Assembly (NCBI GenBank): GCA_900319895.1
Contig: ONQK01000163.1
Coordinates: 1-13,423, forward strand
DNA: 13,423 nt
DNA from: an uncultured Prevotella sp.
GTDB lineage: Bacteria > Bacteroidota > Bacteroidia > Bacteroidales > Bacteroidaceae
Reading direction: 5' to 3'
Shown here: piece by piece, positions 7,700 through 13,423 of the stretch
Position numbering within the stretch: position 1 is the stretch's first letter
Layout: every line of letters begins with the position of its first letter
The notes under the pieces: model-generated
Seen by the model: the letters and a program-made list of their open reading frames with translations, nothing else
Databases searched by the model: none
Told to the model about the DNA's origin: nothing
Position numbers and translations under genes: made by a program

Positions 7700-10600
7700 T
7701 TACAAACCAAGTCTTAGCGTGAACGTAAACTGGCGCGCCATCGGTGTTGCCACACCGCCTGAGTTGAAGAACTCCGGGTCTTGGCCGTTCAGTTTCTTGT
7801 CGCTATAAATCAAGAAGAGATTCGTCGCCTGCAATTTTGCACTTGCGCTGGTCAGCCCGATGGTGTTGATCCATTTCTTGGGGAAATCATAGCCCAAGGA
7901 AACTTCTTTCAGACGAATGAAGTCGCCTTTTGCCACACGCACGGTAGAACGGTTATAGGCATTGTATGCATAGCTGATATAGCTGTCTTGCTGCAACAAG
8001 CGGAGGTCGGCTATTACGGGGATGTTGGTGATTGCCTCGTCGCCGGCCACAACCCAACGGTTCTTGAATTCCTTCGGCATGGCAGAAAGGTCGCTATAGG
8101 AGGAATAGAACGCAGGGTCCAAACGAACGACATTGCCGAAGGCATATGTCATGAACACGTTCAGGTGCCAGTTCTTGTAGGTCAAAGAGTTGCCCAAAGA
8201 ACCTGTGATGGGAGGATCTGTCGGCCCCTCGTACTTCAGATAGTCAATGTTGTTGGACTGGAAGTAGATGTCGCTGACCGTCAACTCACCATTTTCATTG
8301 ATGAATGTAGGCAAACCTTTCTCATTCAGCCCTTGGAAGTCCATTGAGAACAGCGAGCGGTAAGGATAACCTTCCATCGTGAATCCACCGCCCCAGATCA
8401 AGTCGATTACTCGCGTTCTCGTCTTAAGGTCTGTTACTTTGGTGTTCGTGTGTGAGAAGATAAAGTCTGTGTTCCATTGGAAGTCTTTGGTCACAATGTT
8501 CTTGGTCGAGATGGAGAGTTCTTCACCATTGGACTTCATGCTTGCGACATTCATTTGTTTTGCGATGTCACCGCTGTCCGTGCCCGTCCCATAGTGCATA
8601 CCGATCAAGTCATAGTTGTTTCGCGTATACCAGTCGAATGCCACGTTGATGCGATTGGCCAAGAACCCTAAGTCAAGTCCGATGTTCAACTCATGTTTCT
8701 TTTCGTAGGTCAAGAATGGGTTCGCCGGCCTTGACACGCCGATATATGTCTCTTGGTCTGCGGAATTTGGGCGCCAAGTCACACTTGAATAATAGATTGT
8801 TGTAGCATTGGTTACTGCGGGTTTGTCACCAGTAAGAGAATATGATGCTTTCAGCGTCGCATGTGACAATTTGTTGTTAAAAGTCTTGTGGAACCAAGGC
8901 TCTTCGTGCGCGTTCCATGCTGCGGAGATGTTCCATGTCGGCAACCAACGTGCTGAGGTGGCTTTACCCAGACGGTTTGAGCCTTCATAGCGCATTGTGC
9001 CGTTTACGGTATAGCGACCTTTCCAAGAATAGGTTGCCGTACCAAAGAATGCCACGTCACGACCGTAAGTGTATGTCAGATAGTAATAAGGAGAACCTTC
9101 TTCGTCGGATTGTTTAAAGTAGTGGTAGTCGTAATTTGAGATGTTGCCGAAATCATACAAGTGACCAACACCGGTAAAGAAAGTACGGCCGCGGTCTGTA
9201 CTTGAGACTTCCATACCTCCGAATGCATTGACGATGTGGTCTTCGTTATACACGTCATTGTAGTTTGCCGTAGCACGGAAGTCCCATGAGTTCATCCTGT
9301 ATTTCGTCTCACGATAGAAGCCTCCTTCCGGCAATACAGAGAATGGCAATGAGTTTGGGACATCTGGGTCTATATACAACCATGAGTTGGCGTCACGGAT
9401 GGTGGCATCGTCCATCGCACGGAATGCCATGGCCTGGTTTGAATACTCGGTCACGTTATGCGCCTGGGTTGTAGTAGAATACTTGTATGAGCCAAGCAAA
9501 GACACTTCCACTTTCCGGATAGGCTTGATCTTCAACTCACCTTGGAACTTCAAGTCAATAACGTCCAAGTTCATGTAGTTGTTGTCCAACTCATGGTGAA
9601 TGTTGAACGGAGAGTAGTTGCGACGATAAAACTCCTGAGGGTCAAGTGTACGCGACGTATTCAAGGCATAGGAATAAGGGTTGATGTCGAAGTTACGGCC
9701 GGCATCACCCGTTACCACGTTCACGCTCTGTCCCAGGGTTCCGGGGGCGCGCTGCTTACGGTATGCGCCGTTGCCGATAAGGTTCAATGACACGTATTTG
9801 TTGATGTTATAGTTTGCGTTAACATTCATGGTATAACGCTTCACCTTGCTCTGCTTTGTCCAGCCCGGGTCATCCATGAAGCTGAAGGAAGTATAGTATT
9901 GTGCCTTATCCGTACCACTTGCCATGCTAATAGAGTGGTTCATCGAGATGGCATTGCTGAAAAGCTCCTGGAACCAGTTTGTGTTGCGCATCTCTGCCGA
10001 TTGCAGATATGCCGCCTGTGCCTCAGGTGTGTTGGCCAGGCCAAATTGCCCGTTGCTCTTGTCGTACTCATTCATCAAATGGTACATCTTGCCATATACA
10101 CCGCTTGATGAGCTGCGGAACGTACGGCCGAAAGAAATCAGGCCGGCAGCTTCCAGCTCTTTGTAGACAGCCATCTGGTCTTGGGAGTTCATGATGTTGA
10201 ATTGGCTATAGCTTGGGCGGAGGCGCATGGTGAACTCACCTGTATAATTGATGCGAGACTGCCCTGACTTACCCTTTTTAGTGGTCACAACAACCACACC
10301 AGACATGGCGCGCGCACCATAAATGGAAGTTGCTGAACCGTCCTTCAATATCTGGAAGCTTTCAATGTCATCGGCATTCAGTCCTGCGATAGCGTTAGAA
10401 ATCAACGTCTCTGCGTCACCAGAGGACAAGGCGTCGGCACTGACTTCTGTCACGTCTTCCATGATAACACCGTCAACCACCCATAACGGACGGGAGCTGC
10501 CATAGATGGAAGTCGCACCACGGACACGGATTTTCGGGGCTGTACCAAATGTTCCTGAGACGTTCTGCACAGAGACACCGGCTACACGTCCTTCCAAAGA

Positions 10601-11023
10601 ACGGGAGACGTCGGCCACACCGTCCAATTTCGCCTTTGAGGCATCGACTTTCGTCGTGGCGCCTGTAAACAGGCGCTTGTCCATCTTTTGCATACCTGTA
10701 ACAACGACTTCTTTAAGCATCTTGTCGTCTGAACGCATCACAATGCGCATGCCGTTGGAAGGTGTTACAACTTGTTCTACACAACCGATGTAGCTCACCA
10801 CCAGCTTTTTGCCTGATGGCACCTCGATTGTGAAATTACCGTCAATGTCAGTTACAGTGGCGATGGTAGTACCTTGTACTTTGATGGTTGCGCCAATTGC
10901 AGGCTCATCGTCACCCTCTGTCACTACGGTTCCAGAGATTTTTGTCTGACCCAAGACCATTCCCGTGAATAGGAACAACAAGGTCAATGACATCAATAAT
11001 CTTTTCTTCATAAATTTAATCAT
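7700..11023 (-). CDS. SusC/RagA family TonB-linked outer-membrane transporter
   Basis: A 1107-residue TonB-dependent transporter, first gene of the operon. After the signal peptide (cleavage near residue 25-26) comes a carboxypeptidase-regulatory-like beta-sandwich at about 28-97 (KISGTVV...PAIGATIKV...TDIDGNFTIEVP...VSYIG). A TonB box-like stretch follows (LKEVVVTG, 103-110), then the plug domain with the SusC signature (SLEGRVAGVSVQN, IRVRGATSI, PLWVVDGV, FQILKDGSATSIYGARA, about 142-239). The long beta-barrel ends in FTFTLRLGL. No STN domain precedes the beta-sandwich, so signalling to an anti-sigma factor is unlikely. The frame starts at ATG 11023, but the ATG at 11011 (MKKRLLMSL) gives a more usual signal peptide and may be the true start. 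Energy comes from TonB-ExbBD, and the SusD protein encoded next is its lid. Ligand is unknown. Peptides are plausible from the metallohydrolase neighbour. Confidence 0.96.
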   Translation of the reverse strand: MIKFMKKRLLMSLTLLFLFTGMVLGQTKISGTVVTEGDDEPAIGATIKVQGTTIATVTDIDGNFTIEVPSGKKLVVSYIGCVEQVVTPSNGMRIVMRSDDKMLKEVVVTGMQKMDKRLFTGATTKVDASKAKLDGVADVSRSLEGRVAGVSVQNVSGTFGTAPKIRVRGATSIYGSSRPLWVVDGVIMEDVTEVSADALSSGDAETLISNAIAGLNADDIESFQILKDGSATSIYGARAMSGVVVVTTKKGKSGQSRINYTGEFTMRLRPSYSQFNIMNSQDQMAVYKELEAAGLISFGRTFRSSSSGVYGKMYHLMNEYDKSNGQFGLANTPEAQAAYLQSAEMRNTNWFQELFSNAISMNHSISMASGTDKAQYYTSFSFMDDPGWTKQSKVKRYTMNVNANYNINKYVSLNLIGNGAYRKQRAPGTLGQSVNVVTGDAGRNFDINPYSYALNTSRTLDPQEFYRRNYSPFNIHHELDNNYMNLDVIDLKFQGELKIKPIRKVEVSLLGSYKYSTTTQAHNVTEYSNQAMAFRAMDDATIRDANSWLYIDPDVPNSLPFSVLPEGGFYRETKYRMNSWDFRATANYNDVYNEDHIVNAFGGMEVSSTDRGRTFFTGVGHLYDFGNISNYDYHYFKQSDEEGSPYYYLTYTYGRDVAFFGTATYSWKGRYTVNGTMRYEGSNRLGKATSARWLPTWNISAAWNAHEEPWFHKTFNNKLSHATLKASYSLTGDKPAVTNATTIYYSSVTWRPNSADQETYIGVSRPANPFLTYEKKHELNIGLDLGFLANRINVAFDWYTRNNYDLIGMHYGTGTDSGDIAKQMNVASMKSNGEELSISTKNIVTKDFQWNTDFIFSHTNTKVTDLKTRTRVIDLIWGGGFTMEGYPYRSLFSMDFQGLNEKGLPTFINENGELTVSDIYFQSNNIDYLKYEGPTDPPITGSLGNSLTYKNWHLNVFMTYAFGNVVRLDPAFYSSYSDLSAMPKEFKNRWVVAGDEAITNIPVIADLRLLQQDSYISYAYNAYNRSTVRVAKGDFIRLKEVSLGYDFPKKWINTIGLTSASAKLQATNLFLIYSDKKLNGQDPEFFNSGGVATPMARQFTFTLRLGL

Positions 11024-11063
11024 TAATTAAATTACACATACAATAGTTTTTTATTTCATTTCG

Positions 11064-11071
11064 CAAATTTA
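11064..11071 (-). promoter_or_regulatory. -7 promoter box of the susCD operon
   Basis: On the minus strand this reads TAAATTTG, an exact match to TAnnTTTG. It lies about 40 bases before the ATG at 11023 (about 52 before the ATG at 11011), leaving a short leader. At the expected -33 position the minus strand reads a T-run rather than TTTG, so full activity may need an activator or the A/T-rich upstream DNA. Confidence 0.5.
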
Positions 11072-11092
11072 GTTTAATTTTTCTATTATTTT

Positions 11093-11156
11093 AAAAAAAA
11101 GCATTTTTTTTATTATAAAAAAAGCATTTTTCTTTAAAATTCGTAGTTTTAAAGCA
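11093..11156. repeat. A-tract/T-tract repeats and inverted repeat upstream of susC
   Basis: Two near-identical blocks, a run of A, then GCA, then a run of T, lie at 11093-11111 and 11117-11131, with their GC steps 23 bases apart. The core AAAGCA occurs three times (11098, 11121 and 11151), and the third copy follows an inverted repeat TTTAAAA-N7-TTTTAAA at 11133-11153. Each A-GC-T block is also almost self-complementary. The array lies just upstream of the susC -7 box, where regulator-binding sites or an UP-like element would be. Function is inferred from position only. Confidence 0.45.
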
Positions 11157-11359
11157 CCTGTTGAAGAAAAATGGACTTTGGGCTATGGATTCCTACTATC
11201 TATCAAGCAAAAACGGCAGACCCGGATGGTAAAGACGGCTGCTGCACAGTTCTTTACTCATCTTGCTTCGAACTTCCCCTTGATTGCCTAAGTCACCATC
11301 ACTAATTATAAACCTACTTTCTTTAATTTACAAGCCTACAAGACCGAATTTAAACCCCG

Positions 11360-13162
11360 TCAGTCTCTGTTTGCCTTTTTACGCTCGTTATGGTCGAGGA
11401 TGATTTTACGCATACGCATGTTTTTAGGCGTGACTTCGACCAGCTCATCGGTCTTGATGTATTCCAAGCACTCCTCAAGACTCATGACGGTCTTGGGGAT
11501 TACGCGCGCCTTCTCATCGCTTCCGCTGGCACGCACATTGGTCAATTGCTTCGCCTTTGTAACGTTGATGACAAGGTCGTTGTCATGGACGTGCTCGCCG
11601 ACCACCTGACCGGCATAGACCTCTTCGCCTGGATCGATGAAAAACTTACCGCGGTCTTGCAGTTTATCAATGGAATAGGCATAGGCAGTGCCTGTCTCCA
11701 TGACAATCATTGAGCCATAGACACGACGCACAATGTCGCCTTTGTAAGGCTGATAGTCCTTGAAGCGATGCGCCATGATGGCCTCGCCCTGGCTCGCGGT
11801 CAAGACGTTGGTGCGAAGGCCTATGATCCCGCGCGAGGGCACCTCAAACTCAATGTTCACGCGGCCGCCTTGCGACTCCATGGAAGTCAGTTCACCCTTG
11901 CGACGGGTGACCATGTCTATCATTTTTGAAGAAAATTCCTCCGGGACATTGATGGTCAACTCCTCGATGGGCTCACAATGCTGGCCGTTGACTTCCTTGT
12001 AGATTACCTGGGGTTGCCCGACCTGCAGCTCATAGCCCTCCCTGCGCATCGTCTCAATCAACACCGAGAGGTGCAGCACGCCGCGGCCGCTGACAATCCA
12101 TTTGTCCGTACTTCCTTCAAATTGTTCTATCCGTAAGGCCAAATTCTTCTCCAACTCCTTTTGCAGGCGCTCATTGATGTGCCGCGAGGTGACGAACTTG
12201 CCTTCCTTGCCAAAAAACGGCGAGTCGTTGATGGTAAAGAGCATACTCATGGTCGGCTCATCAATGGCAATCGGAGGCAACGGCTCAGGATTCTCGGCAT
12301 CACAAATGGTGTCTCCTATCTCGAAATTTTCGAGCCCGATGATGGCACAGATGTCCCCACAGTTTGCAAGCTGCGTCTTCACATGCCCCATCCCCTCAAA
12401 AACATGCAGCTCTTTGATGCGTGTCCTCTCGCGACTCCCGTCCCGATGCGCCACTACGACGTTCATGCCTTCGGACAACGTGCCCCGATGGATGCGGCCT
12501 ACGGCGATGCGACCTGTATAACTGGAATAGTCCAACGAGGTGATTAGCATCTGAGGCGTCCCTTCGATGACGTGCGGCCTGGGGATGGCTTCCACGATTT
12601 TATCGAGCAAGAAAGTAATGTCCGCAGCCGGCGCCTGCCAGTCTTCACTCATCCATCCGTTCTTTGCAGAACCGTAAACTACGGGAAAATCAAGCTGTTC
12701 TTCGGTGGCATTGAGCGAAAACATCAAGTCAAAGACCATCTCATATACCTCTTCCGGCCGACAATTGGGCTTGTCCACCTTATTGACTACGACAATGGGC
12801 TTCAAACCGATTTGCAATGCCTTTTGCAAGACAAACCGCGTCTGTGGCATCGGCCCCTCAAAGGCATCTACCAGCAGCAAGCAGCCGTCAGCCATGTTCA
12901 ACACACGCTCCACCTCACCACCGAAGTCCGAGTGCCCCGGCGTGTCAATGATGTTGATTTTGGTGCCTTTCCAGTCAATCGACACATTTTTGGAGAGGAT
13001 GGTGATGCCGCGCTCACGCTCCAAGTCGTTATTGTCCAGCACTTGGTCGGCCATCTCTTTTCCTTCACGAAAAAGATTGCCAGCCATCATCATTTTGTCT
13101 ACCAAAGTCGTTTTTCCATGGTCCACATGGGCTATAATTGCGATATTCCTGATGTCTTGCAT
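11360..13162 (-). CDS. typA: translational GTPase TypA/BipA
   Basis: A 600-residue ribosome-binding GTPase of the EF-G-like family, normal for TypA. It acts on the ribosome, with roles in 50S assembly and in stress or low-temperature growth in other bacteria. All GTPase motifs are present: P-loop AHVDHGKTT (11-19), switch I RERGITI (49-55), DTPGH (73-77), NKVD (127-130) and SAK (165-167). Domains II, III and V follow, with the TypA-type segment EVPSRGIIGLRTN, and the chain ends in a basic tail (RKIILDHNERKKANRD). Absence of an EF-G domain IV and of LepA-specific features, plus the opening MQDIRNIAIIAHVDHGKTT, separates it from EF-G, LepA and PrfC. It appears to be a single-gene unit with its own -7 box about 28 bases before the start. 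Confidence 0.98.
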   Translation of the reverse strand: MQDIRNIAIIAHVDHGKTTLVDKMMMAGNLFREGKEMADQVLDNNDLERERGITILSKNVSIDWKGTKINIIDTPGHSDFGGEVERVLNMADGCLLLVDAFEGPMPQTRFVLQKALQIGLKPIVVVNKVDKPNCRPEEVYEMVFDLMFSLNATEEQLDFPVVYGSAKNGWMSEDWQAPAADITFLLDKIVEAIPRPHVIEGTPQMLITSLDYSSYTGRIAVGRIHRGTLSEGMNVVVAHRDGSRERTRIKELHVFEGMGHVKTQLANCGDICAIIGLENFEIGDTICDAENPEPLPPIAIDEPTMSMLFTINDSPFFGKEGKFVTSRHINERLQKELEKNLALRIEQFEGSTDKWIVSGRGVLHLSVLIETMRREGYELQVGQPQVIYKEVNGQHCEPIEELTINVPEEFSSKMIDMVTRRKGELTSMESQGGRVNIEFEVPSRGIIGLRTNVLTASQGEAIMAHRFKDYQPYKGDIVRRVYGSMIVMETGTAYAYSIDKLQDRGKFFIDPGEEVYAGQVVGEHVHDNDLVINVTKAKQLTNVRASGSDEKARVIPKTVMSLEECLEYIKTDELVEVTPKNMRMRKIILDHNERKKANRD

Positions 13163-13189
13163 AAAAATATGGACTTTTTAAATCGGCTG

Positions 13190-13197
13190 CAAAATTA
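13190..13197 (-). promoter_or_regulatory. -7 promoter box of typA
   Basis: On the minus strand this reads TAATTTTG, an exact match to TAnnTTTG, with its end 27 bases before the typA ATG. I find no good TTTG at 19-21 bases further upstream, so the -33 element is weak or degenerate. Confidence 0.5.
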
Positions 13198-13241
13198 CAA
13201 AATACTTTTCAACTTTCTGGTAATCAGTGGCAAGAAAATCA

Positions 13242-13421
13242 TCATCCAACTCTCGTTTTTTGGTTTTTCATCCCAAATTCAACCTTTTTCACGGGTACGC
13301 CATAAAGGGCGTCGTCCGCCCACCCCATTGCTGAAAGCATATTGTACAAAGCAGTTGAAAGCAAATTAAAACAAACTAAGGATGTGTTTGACAAATTAAG
13401 CGCTGCCCTGCCAATTGACCA
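13242..13421 (-). CDS. possible C-terminal part of a gene entering from the right edge (unidentified)
   Basis: On the minus strand one frame is open from the window edge (13421) down to TGA at 13242-13244, giving 59 residues and ending ...EFGMKNQKTRVG. Within it, WADDALYGVPVKKVEFGMKN looks protein-like, and base composition there is richer in G/C than the A/T-rich typA leader. It would place a stop about 45 bases before the typA -7 box, a sensible layout for an upstream gene. Against it, an open frame of this length can occur by chance, the N-terminal part is not strikingly coding-like, and no family is recognised. It could instead be an intergenic element. Confidence 0.25.
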   Translation of the reverse strand, partial: WSIGRAALNLSNTSLVCFNLLSTALYNMLSAMGWADDALYGVPVKKVEFGMKNQKTRVG

Positions 13422-13423
13422 TC

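Larger units (their letters stand above)
11024..11359. other. typA-susC intergenic region and susC leader
   Basis: These 336 bases separate typA from susC, both read on the minus strand. The part nearest susC (about 11024-11153) is extremely A/T-rich and holds a -7 box, two A-tract/T-tract repeats and a 7-bp inverted repeat, each listed separately. The part nearer typA (about 11154-11359) has more balanced composition and only one short plus-strand frame (44 codons, 11171-11305) that I do not accept as a gene. I see no convincing hairpin terminator for typA. Confidence 0.6.

Noticed and set aside
7781..8347. 188-codon plus-strand frame inside susC
   Set aside because: Antisense shadow of the SusC barrel, with no recognisable protein features. 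The same applies to the other plus-strand frames within 3661-11023.
11133..11153. Inverted repeat TTTAAAA-N7-TTTTAAA as ends of an invertible promoter
   Set aside because: The arms are only 7 bases with a 7-base spacer, too close and short for a switchable segment, and there is no recombinase gene nearby. A regulator site is more likely.
11171..11305. 44-codon plus-strand frame (MDFGLWIPTI...LSHHH) in the typA-susC gap
   Set aside because: Only weak GAAG spacing before the ATG, a one-mismatch -7 box (TAGTTTTA) upstream, and no domain, signal or membrane pattern. Length is within chance for this gap.
12572..13369. Long plus-strand frame of 265 codons crossing the typA start
   Set aside because: Most of it is antisense to typA, whose GTPase motifs are unambiguous. 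The remaining piece is the leader, with no independent coding signs.

Overview
The window looks like a chromosome segment of a Bacteroidales bacterium, of the Bacteroides/Prevotella kind. Four observations support this: a complete SusC/SusD outer-membrane import operon with lipoprotein partners, a Bacteroidetes-type putative porin, A-rich translation starts without strong Shine-Dalgarno sites, and copies of the Bacteroidetes -7 promoter box (TAnnTTTG) in front of each minus-strand transcription unit. I see no mobile element, CRISPR array, tRNA or rRNA.

Left part, plus strand (1-2579): the end of an upstream gene, a 70-residue two-helix membrane protein, and a 771-residue putative porin. The porin starts inside the stop codon of the small gene (ATGA overlap), so the two are probably translationally coupled. 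The porin converges tail-to-tail, with an 8-base overlap, on menA (2572-3480, minus), a menaquinone biosynthesis prenyltransferase.

Middle part, minus strand (11023 down to 3601): a four-gene operon in the order susC (TonB-dependent transporter), susD (surface lipoprotein), a HExxH zinc metallohydrolase lipoprotein and a DUF4302-type lipoprotein. Gaps are 26, 35 and 18 bases. It ends in a perfect 15-bp hairpin terminator. No glycoside hydrolase, polysaccharide lyase or sulfatase is present. The set therefore fits import of a proteinaceous or peptide-like ligand, or another ligand released by hydrolysis at the surface, better than a classical glycan locus. The transporter lacks an N-terminal STN signalling domain, and no sigma/anti-sigma pair or hybrid sensor lies beside it. 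Control is therefore not obvious locally, but the susC leader carries short repeats that could be operator sites.

Right part, minus strand: typA/bipA (11360-13162), a translational GTPase, with its own -7 box. Beyond it, an open frame on the minus strand (13242-13421) may be the tail of a gene running in from outside the window. I found no clearly new system. The most noteworthy unit is the peptidase-linked SusCD operon and its unusual upstream repeats.
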